From Actinomycetota bacterium (GTDB taxonomy: Bacteria; Actinomycetota; Thermoleophilia; UBA2241), in contig JAAZAR010000040.1 of the NCBI GenBank assembly GCA_012514235.1, positions 1 through 46,773 on the forward strand: a DNA stretch of 46,773 nucleotides, in the 5' to 3' direction. The stretch's first letter is position 1. Every line of letters starts with the position of its first letter. This document shows, piece by piece, positions 18,559 to 27,455 of this stretch. Below the pieces are notes generated by a model. That model did no database searches and was not told the origin of the DNA. It saw nothing but the letters and a program-made list of their open reading frames with translations. Made by a program: the position numbers and the translations under genes.

Positions 18559-18759
18559 ACCGTTCGTCCTCCGGTCCGGTAGGAGTGACAGGTCGCGTCT
18601 GCGCGGCTGACGCTCGCGCCCCCGCCCCTTGCGTCAGGGACACCCGTGACGCAGTCCACGACGGCCGCGCAGCGTCCGCGCCTGCGTTCGCTGGATGATA
18701 CCGCCTCGCGGCGGGGCGTCGTGCCCGACGACCAGCGGGGTCGCGCCCTTGGCGCGGGC

Positions 18760-19332
18760 TCACGCCGCCGCTCGGGCCCGGCGCAGGGTGCGGAACGTGA
18801 CGGAGTAGCGGTCTCCCCTCGTGGGCGGGATGTGATGCTGCCAGACGCGGCGAGCGGGGCCCGACAGCAGGTAGGCGGAGCGGGGCTCCAGGACCTGCTC
18901 GTAGACGCGCCGGTCCTGACCCTCCCCCGCTCGCAACTGCATCCTGGACGGAGCGCCGAGCGAGACGCCGACGATCCGGTCGCCGAAGGCGGGTGCGTCC
19001 CGGTGCCAGTTGATGCCGGCGCCGACCGGGTAGAAGGTGACGAGGGCCTCGACGAAGCTCCCGTCGTCGAGGCCCGCGAACTCCTCCGCCCGCCGGCGCA
19101 GCGGCTCCAGCTCGTACGGGATCGGCTCCCCCTCCCGGACCCTGGAGCTCTCGTAGTCGTAGCCGTATCCGAAGTGCCGGACCAGACGCCGGGACGGCTG
19201 GTCGCGGATGACGACGTGATGCATGTCGAGGCCGGCGGCCAGCTCGATCAGCCCGAGCTCCTCCGCCGGCGTGACGAACTCGTCGCGGTACGTGAGCCCT
19301 TCGGGGAGCTCGACCCGCCCCCTCAGTGCCAC
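18760..19332 (-). CDS. alkB: AlkB-like Fe(II)/2-oxoglutarate dioxygenase
   Basis: 190 residues. The iron site is seen as NWHRDAP (HxD) and the distal His in RRVWQHHIPP; the 2-oxoglutarate Arg is in RYSVTFRTL. FGYGYDYESSRV and ALVTFYPVGAGINWHRD are AlkB-family features. AlkB enzymes oxidatively demethylate alkylated bases (1-methyladenine, 3-methylcytosine). GTG start at 19332 overlaps the stop of the hemerythrin-like gene upstream, so the two are coupled. Confidence 0.85.
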   Translation of the reverse strand: MALRGRVELPEGLTYRDEFVTPAEELGLIELAAGLDMHHVVIRDQPSRRLVRHFGYGYDYESSRVREGEPIPYELEPLRRRAEEFAGLDDGSFVEALVTFYPVGAGINWHRDAPAFGDRIVGVSLGAPSRMQLRAGEGQDRRVYEQVLEPRSAYLLSGPARRVWQHHIPPTRGDRYSVTFRTLRRARAAA

Positions 19333-19730
19333 TGCTCGAGCTCCTCGACGAAGGCGGCGTACCGCCGGTGGATCATCGTCATGTCGAACTCGCGGAAACG
19401 CTCCAGCAGACGGGCCTCCTCCTCGTCGGTGAAGTAGGCCCGCGCCGCGGGGAAGAACACCTTGTCCTCGGTCTCGATGTGACCGGGGTAGAAGTCGCGC
19501 AGCTCCCGAAGGCGTGCCACGACGATCGCGCGCGCGTCCTCGTCCCCGAGGCGGTATCGTTCGTTGGCCTCGGCAACTCCTCCCACAAGCCGTCGGCTGT
19601 AGACGTGGTCCGCGACGAGCTCGTCCATCATGGGCCTGTCGTCGATGCTGAGGCCCCGTCCGTCCAGCTCGGCGAAGAGGATGTCCTCCTCCTTGCCGTG
19701 ATGGGCCTCCGGCACTCCTGACGTTCGCAT
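19323..19730 (-). pseudogene. Hemerythrin-like protein lacking the first helix
   Basis: 135 residues from the only available ATG. The translated protein begins nearly at AHHGKEEDILFAEL, which is the second-helix HHxxEE motif of hemerythrin HHE domains, and continues with VADH, FYPGHIETEDKVFFPAARAY. The first helix with its own iron-ligand His is missing: upstream codons in this frame have no such helix and run into a different gene within 24 bases. Either a 5'-deleted remnant or a reduced form. It stays coupled to alkB by a stop/start overlap, so expression may persist. Confidence 0.65.
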
Positions 19731-19753
19731 CCTGAGGTTGCGGCACGGTCGGT

Positions 19754-20056
19754 TCAGCGGCGGCGCCGTTTGAAGAGAGAGCGGGCGACCAGCAGAGTCA
19801 CGAGGGCGCCCGCCACGACGGGCGCCGCCTTCTTCACCTTCTTGCCTGTGTCGACGGCGCGCTGCCGGCCCGCATCCACGGCCTCGTCGAGCTCCCCGCG
19901 CAGCCGTTCGAACGAGCCGCGCAGTTCGGTGCGCTCCCTCTCGATGTCGGCTCGGATCTCCGGGATCGGCCTCGAAGGCTCCGTGCCCGGGGCCGAGGTA
20001 CTCTGCTCCGTTCCGGGGACGGACGGTGTCGGTCCGGTGGTGGACGTATCGCTCAT
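19754..20056 (-). CDS. DUF3618 family protein
   Basis: 100 residues. After a Thr/Pro/Ser-rich start, RPIPEIRADIERERTELRGS and FERLRGELDEAVDAGRQRA form the DUF3618 helix; a single hydrophobic segment APVVAGALVTLLVARSLF near the end and an RRRR tail suggest an inner-membrane anchor. DUF3618 genes typically accompany a Phage_holin_3_6 gene in Actinomycetota, as here: the start overlaps the stop of 20053-20673. Confidence 0.8.
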   Translation of the reverse strand: MSDTSTTGPTPSVPGTEQSTSAPGTEPSRPIPEIRADIERERTELRGSFERLRGELDEAVDAGRQRAVDTGKKVKKAAPVVAGALVTLLVARSLFKRRRR

Positions 20057-20673
20057 GACTCCCCCGTTCGCGTGCTTGCTGCTCCCGCCGATCCCGGGCC
20101 CGTCGCGCCCGCAGACGGCGGGGACGCGGGCGGTGGCGGGAAGCCAGGCGGCGGGGAACCGGGCGTCGGCGCATCGGGGCCGGACGGCCCTCCCGGCGGC
20201 GGACCGTCGGAGGGCCGCGGCGGCAGCACGTCGGCCGCGCGGCCGCGGCGCGTCGGCCGCAGCCGGGCGCGCACGCCGTCCGCGGTCTGCCGCACGTTGG
20301 ACGTGAGCATGTCCGCGGTCGCCTTCGCCTCGGCGACGGCCGCCTCGGGCTGCGGGGTGCCGATCTTGCGCAGCTGGTCGCGGCCCACGAGGACGAGGAT
20401 CGCGACCACCACGAACAAGGCGACGGTCACGATGAGGAGCGACGCCCAAAGCGGCAGCGCCAGATGGATGAGCACCACGATCGTCGCCAGCGCGAACCCG
20501 ATCGCGTACAGCGCGAGCAACCCGGCGGTGACGAACAGGCCGATCGCCGCGCCGAACTTGCGCCCCTTCTCCTTGAGCTCCGTGACGAGCAGTTCGAGAT
20601 TGAGCTCGACGAGGCGTCTGCCCCTGTCCCGGATGTCGGTCACGGAGGCGACCAGACGTTCTCGTAGTGTCAT
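20053..20673 (-). CDS. Phage_holin_3_6-type membrane protein
   Basis: 206 residues. An amphipathic N-terminal helix (MTLRERLVASVTDIRDRGRR) is followed by two transmembrane segments (about 43-68 and 75-98) and a long Pro/Gly-rich cytoplasmic or exported tail (PPRPSDGPPPGGPSGPD). The layout matches the actinobacterial Phage_holin_3_6 group; these are chromosomal envelope proteins, not evidence of a prophage. Coupled to the DUF3618 gene by ATGA-type overlap. Confidence 0.75.
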   Translation of the reverse strand: MTLRERLVASVTDIRDRGRRLVELNLELLVTELKEKGRKFGAAIGLFVTAGLLALYAIGFALATIVVLIHLALPLWASLLIVTVALFVVVAILVLVGRDQLRKIGTPQPEAAVAEAKATADMLTSNVRQTADGVRARLRPTRRGRAADVLPPRPSDGPPPGGPSGPDAPTPGSPPPGFPPPPASPPSAGATGPGSAGAASTRTGES

Positions 20674-20789
20674 GTCCCACCCCTCCGATGCTGTCTGCGG
20701 CCAGCAGGGACCGCCGCCGCGGCCCGCGTCGAGGCGAGACTACCCGCAGCGGGGGCGCGCAAACCGGTCCACGTCTGCTCGGTCCCCGT

Positions 20790-21899
20790 TCACGGGACCA
20801 CCTTGCGTCCGCCCTGCGGCCAGCGGGCAGAGACATCCGCACGCAGCACGCCCGCGACCTCGCGCGCCATCTGCTTCTGCCAGCGCGCGCGCGACGACGA
20901 CAGCAGATGGTAGAGGTCGACGAAGTCGGCGTCGCCGAGCCGCAGGTTCCGCTCGACGCGCAGGTACGGCACGTCCTCCTGCTGCGCGATGCGTTCCACC
21001 TCCGCCCGGTATCTGGGCAGCACGCCGTCCCAGTCGCCCGCGACCCACGTGTTCAGAGGCTGCTCGAAGAACACGATGTCGAACCCCTTGTCGCGGGCGA
21101 GGCGCACGAGCTCGCGCAGCACCGAGAGGTTGTACTCGTGGTAGGCGGCGTAGCGTGTGCGGTTGTACTCGTAGACCGACTCGAGCGACGCACGCTTCGC
21201 GATGGGGTCCTCGGGCGGCGCGTCCGGGCCGTAGTAATGGCGCAGATAGCCGAGCCGCCGGCCCGGCAACGGGCCTCCCGCGAGGCGCTGACGGACGTAG
21301 GCGGAGAGGTAGTCGAAGGCCCCGGGCAGGCCGGCGGTCCAGGACGCCTCGCGGCCGTAGAGCTCCGGCGCGAGCTCACGCAGGCGGGCACTGCGCAGGA
21401 GCAGCGTCCGCGAGGCGAGCAGCGCCTGGTCCTGCCGGGGCGACGTGTTGAAGCGCATGGGGGCGAGGCCGACGAGCAGCGTCGCCTCGCCCTCCGGCAG
21501 GTTGTCGACGATCACTAGGTTCTGAGCGAGCGACTGGGCGTGGTTGGCGAGCCCGACCACGGTGACCGGCTCGCCCGCCCGCCGGGCGATCTGGGCGGCG
21601 AAGGAGCGCTCGCCGCTCACGGCCTCCATCGCACCGGACCCGCCGAAAAGGTAGACGACGTGACCCTGCGGTGGATCCTCCCTCAGCCGGTTGACCCGAT
21701 AGGCCACGTGGACCTGGTCGTCGTGCTCGTGGCGCAGCAGCCGGCTCTCACCGACGACGGTCAGCCCGCCGTTGAAGAAGAACTGCTGCGTCCCTACGAG
21801 GGCGAGCAGGCAGAGCGCGGCTGCCGCGACCAGCACCAGCGGGCTCCGCTGCGACAGCCCGCCGCGGAACGCCGACCATGGGGATGTTCGCCGGTCCAG
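20790..21899 (-). CDS. Membrane-anchored SGNH-hydrolase-like protein
   Basis: About 370 residues; start uncertain. A hydrophobic anchor (SPLVLVAAAALCLLALVG) is followed by a lumenal/extracytoplasmic domain with VVYLFGGSGAMEAVSGE (block I-like), VTVVGLANHAQSL, VDNLPEGEATLLVGLAP and DADFVDLYHLL (block V-like Asp/His), as in SGNH hydrolases or DUF1574-type acyl-transfer proteins. The frame is open far upstream but lacks an ATG/GTG with a ribosome site near the anchor; a CTG at 21897-21899 follows a GGAGGG. The 21899 start given here is a best guess. Confidence 0.6.
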   Translation of the reverse strand: MDRRTSPWSAFRGGLSQRSPLVLVAAAALCLLALVGTQQFFFNGGLTVVGESRLLRHEHDDQVHVAYRVNRLREDPPQGHVVYLFGGSGAMEAVSGERSFAAQIARRAGEPVTVVGLANHAQSLAQNLVIVDNLPEGEATLLVGLAPMRFNTSPRQDQALLASRTLLLRSARLRELAPELYGREASWTAGLPGAFDYLSAYVRQRLAGGPLPGRRLGYLRHYYGPDAPPEDPIAKRASLESVYEYNRTRYAAYHEYNLSVLRELVRLARDKGFDIVFFEQPLNTWVAGDWDGVLPRYRAEVERIAQQEDVPYLRVERNLRLGDADFVDLYHLLSSSRARWQKQMAREVAGVLRADVSARWPQGGRKVVP

Positions 21900-22275
21900 G
21901 GTCTCCCTCCGGGTCAGTCGCCAGTCTCCCCGCAGCAGGAGGATAGCAGGCGGCGTCGGCAGGTGCCCGTCGGCTGCCGATGAGCCGGGCGGCGGCCTGC
22001 CGAGGAACGCCGACCGGCGCCGGCGGGCGTTCCGTCGGCGCCGCCCCGGCGTCGGACGGCGGCAGCCTGCCCGGCAGCGCCGCCGTCGCCGTCGCCTTTG
22101 TTGACGACGCTGCTGTCGAGTGACGCCGGCCTCCGATCGTGGCTCGGCTCGCACGATGCAACGGCGACCCACGCCCAGACCCGTACTTTGATGGGTAGAG
22201 TGCCGCACACCGCGAAACGGAGCGGGCACACTTCCCTCCGCGGCAGAGACGAGACGGTACACGAAAGGGGACGGC
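21900..22275. other. 376-base gene-poor divergent region
   Basis: Very GC-rich, repetitive GCCG/CGGC sequence between the minus-strand SGNH-like gene and the plus-strand MttB homologue. Open frames here are low-complexity Arg/Pro/Ala shadows. A TTGACG at about 22104 and a weak TAGAGT near 22195 could belong to the promoter of 22276; neither is convincing. Confidence 0.4.
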
Positions 22276-23784
22276 GTGCACCTCGGCACACGTGTGGACC
22301 ACTTGAGCTTGCTGAGCGAAGGCGAAAAGGCGGCTATCTACGACGCGGCCCTGGAGATCCTCGCCGACGTCGGGATGGCGGTGCATCACCCTGCCGCCGT
22401 CAGGCTGCTTCTCGAAGCCGGCTGCCGGCTGACGGACGACGAGCGAGTCCTCGTCCCGGCGCATCTCGTGGACGGCGCGCGGACGACCGCGCCTTCCGTC
22501 GTCCGCGTGTTCGACCGTCTCGGTCGACCGGCCATGGAGCTCGGCGGGCGCCGGTCGTACTTCGGGACCGGCTCGGACCTCCTGAACACGTACGACCTGG
22601 AGACCGGCGAGCATCGCCCGAGCTCTCTCGACGATGTGGCACGCGCCGCCCGGCTGGTGGACGCGCTCGACAACCTGGACTTCGTCATGTCGAGCGCGTA
22701 CCCAAACGAAGTCGCCGGCGAGCTCTCCTGCCTGCTCTCGTTCGTGACGATGGTGCGGAACACGGTGAAGCCTGTCGTCACGGTCGCCTACTCGGGCACC
22801 GACCTCGAGGCCATACGCGCCGTCGCCGCGGTACTGCGCGGCGGCGACGAGCGCCTGCGAGAGTTGCCGAGCTTCATCGTGTACGACGAACCGACGAGCC
22901 CGCTACAGCACCCCGTCGACAGCGTGGACAAGCTCCTGCTGTGCGCCGACGCCGGAGTGCCGGTGTGCTACGTCCCGGCCCAGATGGCCGGCGCCACTGC
23001 GCCGATAACCGTCGCTGGCCAGATGGCGCTCGGCACCGCCGAGTCGCTGTTCGGTCTGGTGCTGCATCAGCTGCGTCGTCCCGGAGCTCCGTTCATCTAC
23101 GGCCACGGACACCCCGTACTGGACATGCAGACGGCGCAAAGCACCTACAACTCGGTGGAGGGCTACCTGTGCGAGCTGGGCATGGCAGAGATGGCCAAGT
23201 GGTTCGACCTGCCCAACTTCGGCAACGCAGGGACCAGCGATTCGCAGCTCGTGGATGCGCAGGCCGGCATCGACATCGCCATGGAGACGCTCCTCGTGAT
23301 GCAGGCGGGCTCCAATCTGAACCACAATGCCGGCTATCTCGACTTCGGCCTCACCGGTTCTCTGGAGGGCATCGTCATCACCGACGAGGTGATCGCCATG
23401 TGCCGGCGCCTCGTCGCCGGCATCACCGTCGACGCGGAGCATCTCGCGGTCGACGTGGTGGCCGAGGTCGGCCCCGGCGGGCACTACCTCGGCCAGAAGC
23501 ACACCCGGCGCCACCGCGGCGACCAGTGGCGCCCCACGATCCTCAACCGCCTCCGCAGGGATGTCTGGGAAGCGGAGGGAGCTCCGGACCTGCGGACGAG
23601 AGCCGGAGAGAAGGCTCGTGCGATTCTCCGGGACCACGAGCCCCCGCCGCTCGCCGCGGACGACGATGCGTCCATCGACCGGCTCCTCGCGGAGTACCTG
23701 AGCCGGTCGGAGGGCGAAGCCGCACAGGCGGGGCTCCCGCCGGCTCACGCCATGCGCCCTGCAAGGCCGGTCGACAATGCATAA
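22276..23784 (+). CDS. MttB-superfamily methyltransferase, non-pyrrolysine type
   Basis: 502 residues, GTG start with AAAGGGG upstream. YDAALEILADVGMAVHHPAA, PVDSVDKLLLCADAGVPVCY, QMAGATAPITVAGQMALGTA, GGHYLGQKHTRRH and the C-terminal helices match the trimethylamine methyltransferase (COG5598) fold. At the position where MttB has Pyl the frame is open, reading FGNAGTSDSQLVDAQAG, so it is a MtgB-like homologue. Family members move a methyl from betaines or other quaternary amines to a cognate corrinoid protein. The stop overlaps the start of the next ATP-grasp gene by 8 bases, so the two are coupled. Confidence 0.85.
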   Translation: MHLGTRVDHLSLLSEGEKAAIYDAALEILADVGMAVHHPAAVRLLLEAGCRLTDDERVLVPAHLVDGARTTAPSVVRVFDRLGRPAMELGGRRSYFGTGSDLLNTYDLETGEHRPSSLDDVARAARLVDALDNLDFVMSSAYPNEVAGELSCLLSFVTMVRNTVKPVVTVAYSGTDLEAIRAVAAVLRGGDERLRELPSFIVYDEPTSPLQHPVDSVDKLLLCADAGVPVCYVPAQMAGATAPITVAGQMALGTAESLFGLVLHQLRRPGAPFIYGHGHPVLDMQTAQSTYNSVEGYLCELGMAEMAKWFDLPNFGNAGTSDSQLVDAQAGIDIAMETLLVMQAGSNLNHNAGYLDFGLTGSLEGIVITDEVIAMCRRLVAGITVDAEHLAVDVVAEVGPGGHYLGQKHTRRHRGDQWRPTILNRLRRDVWEAEGAPDLRTRAGEKARAILRDHEPPPLAADDDASIDRLLAEYLSRSEGEAAQAGLPPAHAMRPARPVDNA

Positions 23785-24952
23785 GGCGATCCGGCTCCCC
23801 GGTCCACTGGGGCGGCTGCAGCACACCCGCGAGTACGCAATCGCCAAGGATGCCATCAAACGACTGGCGCCGTACCGATCCACGGGGCCCTCACCAGTCG
23901 ACGACACGGGCAGATCGGCGCTGCTCAGGCTGCCGCCACGCCGCCTGGACTGGCCGGAGGGCGTGCCCAAGCCTTCGGTCGGCCTCGTCCAGGACAGGGA
24001 CGACCCCCCCTACTGGACCAAGTACCGGCGGTACCTCGAGGTCAACCACATCCCGTACCGCCTCTACGACATCCACCGGTCGGACTGGCGGCGCGGGGCG
24101 GCGGACCTGGACGTCGTCCTGTGGCGCCCCATGAGCGTGCCCTCGGAGCTCGAGGAGTGCCGCCGCAAGGTCGGGCTCCTCGAGAACGTCCTCGGCGTGA
24201 CGTGCTATCCGTCGCTCACCGAGGCCCTGGTCTACGAGGACAAGCTCCTCCAATACGAGCTTCTCGACGAGCTCGGCTTCCCGGTCGTGCCGACCTTCGT
24301 CTCCTACAGCCAGAGCGAGGCGCTCGCGTTCGCACGGTCCTGCACGTACCCGGCGGTGTGGAAGATCGCCTGTGGCGCCAGTTCCCTGGGGGTGGAGCTC
24401 GTCAGGGACCGGAGGGCGGCCGAGCGCCGCATCCGCCGCGCCTTCTCCCTGGCGGGCCGGCGGACCATCTGGCCGTACGAGGCGCAGAAGGACTACGTCT
24501 ACCTTCAGCGCTTCCAGCCCAACGCCGGCTACGACCTCCGCGTGATCGTCATCGGCGACACGACCCTCGGCTACCATCGGGCCGTGCCGCCGGGGGACTT
24601 CCGGGCGTCTGGCATGGGGACCACCTATCACCGGGCGATCCCACAGGGCGCGATGCTCCTCGCGCGACGCGTCCGCGATGCCCTGGGCGTCACGGCGCTC
24701 GGGCTGGACATGCTTGCCGACCCGGAGGAGAGGCGCTTCGCCATCATCGAGATCTCTCTCTTCACCCAGATCAAGGACGCCTTCAAGCTCGAGGTCGATG
24801 GCGTCTCCGGCTGCTACCGGTACGAGAACGGCACCTACAGCTTCGTGCCCGAACCGGTCCTCCCGCACGACCTGGTCCTGGAGGAACTCCTGACGACGCG
24901 GTGGATCGGCAGACGCGGCACATCCGCCGTGGATGAGCACTCAATGGCCTGA
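23777..24952 (+). CDS. ATP-grasp ligase, paralogue 2, overlapping an MttB homologue
   Basis: 391 residues. Shares with 16411-17544 the blocks LDWPEGVPKPSVGLVQD, PYWTKYRRYLE, YRLYDIHRSDW, WRPMS, EECRRK, YPAVWKIACGASSLGVELVR, PNAGYDLRVIV, RASGMG and an acidic IIEISLFTQ metal site. Its ATG lies inside the end of the MttB homologue (ATGCATAA), a tight coupling that suggests joint function, for example activation or conjugation of a carboxylate-bearing methylated amine. That role is inference. Substrate is unknown. Converges with the ABC-type ATPase gene. Confidence 0.8.
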   Translation: MHKAIRLPGPLGRLQHTREYAIAKDAIKRLAPYRSTGPSPVDDTGRSALLRLPPRRLDWPEGVPKPSVGLVQDRDDPPYWTKYRRYLEVNHIPYRLYDIHRSDWRRGAADLDVVLWRPMSVPSELEECRRKVGLLENVLGVTCYPSLTEALVYEDKLLQYELLDELGFPVVPTFVSYSQSEALAFARSCTYPAVWKIACGASSLGVELVRDRRAAERRIRRAFSLAGRRTIWPYEAQKDYVYLQRFQPNAGYDLRVIVIGDTTLGYHRAVPPGDFRASGMGTTYHRAIPQGAMLLARRVRDALGVTALGLDMLADPEERRFAIIEISLFTQIKDAFKLEVDGVSGCYRYENGTYSFVPEPVLPHDLVLEELLTTRWIGRRGTSAVDEHSMA

Positions 24953-25023
24953 GCGACCCGCCCCCGAGTACGACCTCCGGGCAGCCGTGCATCGCGGAGT
25001 CGCATGGCCTGCCGCCGGGGCTC

Positions 25024-26169
25024 TTACGCTGCTGTGTCTCGGGACCTGCCGCAGACGTGCGGGGCGGACTCGTCCCAGCTGACCGTGATGGTGTCGCCGG
25101 GGACCACGCTGTGGAGCTCCGGCTCCGCGACCGCGCGCCGCTCCCGCACGACTACGTGGGGACCGCGCGCCAGCCGCGCGACGATCTGGATGCTGTCGTC
25201 CAGGTAGGTGCGGGAGACCACCTCGGCGAGAGCACAGTTGACGCCCGCCGCGGCGCACGCCGCCCGCGCAGTCCGGTCGCGGGACGCGACCATGCGCCCG
25301 GACCGGATGCCGATCGTGATCTCGTCGCCGACCCTGGCTCCGTCGTCGAGGGCGCGGACGACGAGGTCCTCCCCGACCTTCGCCACGAGACGGCCGTGGC
25401 CCGCCTCGGTCACCTCGGCCGTGAGGAAGTTGGTCTCCCCGACGTACTCCGCGACGAAGGCGGTCCGCGGGTGGTCGTAGACGACCCCCGGCTCGTCGAG
25501 CTGTTCGACCCGTCCCCCGGACATCACCGCGACGCGGTCGCCCGTCGAGAGGGCATCCTCCGGATCGCGCAAGGCGGTGACCAGCGTCATGCCGAGCTGC
25601 TCCTGGATGCTCCTGAGCTCGACCTGCAGTTCGGCGCGCAGCCTCCGGTGGAGCCCTTCGAAGGGCTCGTCGAGGAGGAGCACGCGCGGGTGCAGCGCGA
25701 GCGCCCGCGCGAGCGACACCCGCTGCCGCTGCCGGTCGGTCAGCACGGAAGGACGGCAGTCCTCGAACCCCGGGAGATGGACCAGCTCCAGGGCCTCGCG
25801 CGCCCGCGCGTGGCGCTCGGCCCTCGGCAACCGGCGCTGCCGGAGGACGTACTCCACGTTGTCCAGCACCGTCATGTGGGGGAACAGCCCGGGGCGTAGC
25901 AGCGTGGTCGTGACGGCGCGCGCGTACGGAGGGATGTCACGCGCGTCGCGTCCGCCGAGCAGGACCACGCCCTCGTCCGGCTGCTCGAAGCCGGCCATCA
26001 GCCGGAGGGACGTCGTCTTGCCGCAGCTGGCCGGCCCGAGCAGGCAGAGGAACTCGCCCTTCCGCACGTGCAGGTCGACGGCGTCGATCGCCGTCAGCGA
26101 GCCGAAGCGCCTGGTGACGTGGCGGAACTCCACGTCGATGCCGGTCTCTCCCCCTCCTCCCAGGGACAT
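25024..26169 (-). CDS. Degenerate PotA/UgpC-like ABC ATPase with TOBE domain
   Basis: 381 residues. Walker A (45-52, GPASCGKT) and Walker B with catalytic Glu (LLLDEP, Asp 167, Glu 168) are intact. Other family motifs are altered: the Q-loop Gln is Leu 91, the LSGGQ signature is LTDRQ (143-147), the D-loop SALD is EGLH (171-174), and the switch His is missing (TALRDPEDAL, about 198-207). A TOBE-like C-terminal domain (about 240-370) follows. No permease or binding protein is adjacent. ATG at 26169 has GGGAGG 5 bases upstream. It may bind ATP without driving normal transport. Confidence 0.8.
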   Translation of the reverse strand: MSLGGGGETGIDVEFRHVTRRFGSLTAIDAVDLHVRKGEFLCLLGPASCGKTTSLRLMAGFEQPDEGVVLLGGRDARDIPPYARAVTTTLLRPGLFPHMTVLDNVEYVLRQRRLPRAERHARAREALELVHLPGFEDCRPSVLTDRQRQRVSLARALALHPRVLLLDEPFEGLHRRLRAELQVELRSIQEQLGMTLVTALRDPEDALSTGDRVAVMSGGRVEQLDEPGVVYDHPRTAFVAEYVGETNFLTAEVTEAGHGRLVAKVGEDLVVRALDDGARVGDEITIGIRSGRMVASRDRTARAACAAAGVNCALAEVVSRTYLDDSIQIVARLARGPHVVVRERRAVAEPELHSVVPGDTITVSWDESAPHVCGRSRDTAA

Positions 26170-26342
26170 GGACACCTCCCGCCGGCGACCGCGGGCGATC
26201 GGTCCGGCGTCGAGTGCAGTTGGCGTGAGATCTACAGGGTCAGTTCCCAGGAGGTCGCAGAGTAGTCATGATGCCGTAACCGCGACGACCGGACGCCGGC
26301 GCAGTCCCGACGCGGAGGCGCGTCGTGCCCTGACCCACCGGC

Positions 26343-27332
26343 CTACAGAGGGACCTCCTCGTGGATGTCCACCCGGCCTCGCAGCGCGACGAGGATCCCG
26401 GACCCGAGGATGAGGGCGCCGCCGGCCAGCGTCCAGACGCTCACGGTCTGGCCGGCCAGCGCGAATGCGAAGAACGGCGCGGCCACCGGAGTCAGGAAGC
26501 CCAGGACGGCGCTGTGCTGCATGCGGATCCGGTGCGTCCCCTCCATCCAGAGGGTGTAGGCGACCGCCGTGCAGACCAGCCCGAGGATCGCGGCGACCAG
26601 AAGGTCGCGCCGCGTCAGGGCGTAGCCGGCGCCGACGATCTGCCACAGGGCCAGCGGCAGCAGGAACAGCCCGTCCAGCGTACTCTCGGTGAGCACCAGG
26701 GCGATGCTGTCGACCCGCCCTGACAGGCTCTTGACGATCAGCGCGAAGCCCGCGTAGAGGATGCCGCAGCTGAGGCCGGCGGCGAGCCCCCACCACGAGG
26801 CGCCGGACGCGCTCGACACGGTGGGCACCAGGATGAGGACGAGGCCGGCGAGGGCGGTACCGATCGCCGCCCAGACGGCCGGCTCGGTCCTGCTGCCGAG
26901 CAGGCGCGGCGCCAGGAGCGCGACCCAGACCGGCTGGATGAAGTAGAGGAAGGTGGCGACGGCGACGCCCGTCTCGCGGACGGCGATGAAGAAGAGGAGC
27001 AGCGTCGCGGCGTCGAACGCGCCCATCAGGAGCAGCCGCCGCCGCAAGTCGGGGGCCAGGAGGCCCGCGAGCCGGCGGCGGCGGCCGAACACGGCCGCGA
27101 GCGCGACGAAGGCGACCGCGAAGCGGAGCACCAGCAGGACGCTCGCCGGAGCGGTCGTCAGGGCGACGAGCGTCCCGGACAGCCCGACCAGCAGGTAGCC
27201 CACCACGACCATGACGTATCCCTGCGACGAATGCGAGGAACGTGAAGTCGCCGTGTCCGTATCACCGCGGGGCGCACTGACGGCCACGCTGCCGATCCCC
27301 TTCCCCGGCGGCTCGGTGCGCCACCGATACAT
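26343..27332 (-). CDS. EamA/DMT-family transporter
   Basis: 329 residues with about ten hydrophobic segments in two EamA repeats (for example VVVGYLLVGLSGTLVAL, GVAVATFLYFIQPVWVALL, AILGLVCTAVAYTLWMEGTH, LGFLTPVAAPFFAFAL). The first about 40 residues are hydrophilic, so a later ATG near 27213 is possible. A TATACT element sits about 6 bases before the annotated ATG, which would give a leaderless message. Members export amino acids, metabolites or nucleosides. It diverges from mttB1 with a 123-base spacer, so the pair may share control. Ends in TAG. Confidence 0.82.
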   Translation of the reverse strand: MYRWRTEPPGKGIGSVAVSAPRGDTDTATSRSSHSSQGYVMVVVGYLLVGLSGTLVALTTAPASVLLVLRFAVAFVALAAVFGRRRRLAGLLAPDLRRRLLLMGAFDAATLLLFFIAVRETGVAVATFLYFIQPVWVALLAPRLLGSRTEPAVWAAIGTALAGLVLILVPTVSSASGASWWGLAAGLSCGILYAGFALIVKSLSGRVDSIALVLTESTLDGLFLLPLALWQIVGAGYALTRRDLLVAAILGLVCTAVAYTLWMEGTHRIRMQHSAVLGFLTPVAAPFFAFALAGQTVSVWTLAGGALILGSGILVALRGRVDIHEEVPL

Positions 27333-27455
27333 CCCGGGAGTATAGTCGGTGACCACGTCGGGGGCGGCGGCCGGCGGACGCCGGCGCCCGCCGCCTTGTA
27401 GAGTGGACCCCACACTCACGCAGGACCAGTCAGGAACGACGAACGGAGTGAGCCT

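Noticed and set aside
20053..20673. Prophage because of a holin-like protein
   Set aside because: Phage_holin_3_6 with DUF3618 is a chromosomal actinobacterial pair; no other phage genes are near.
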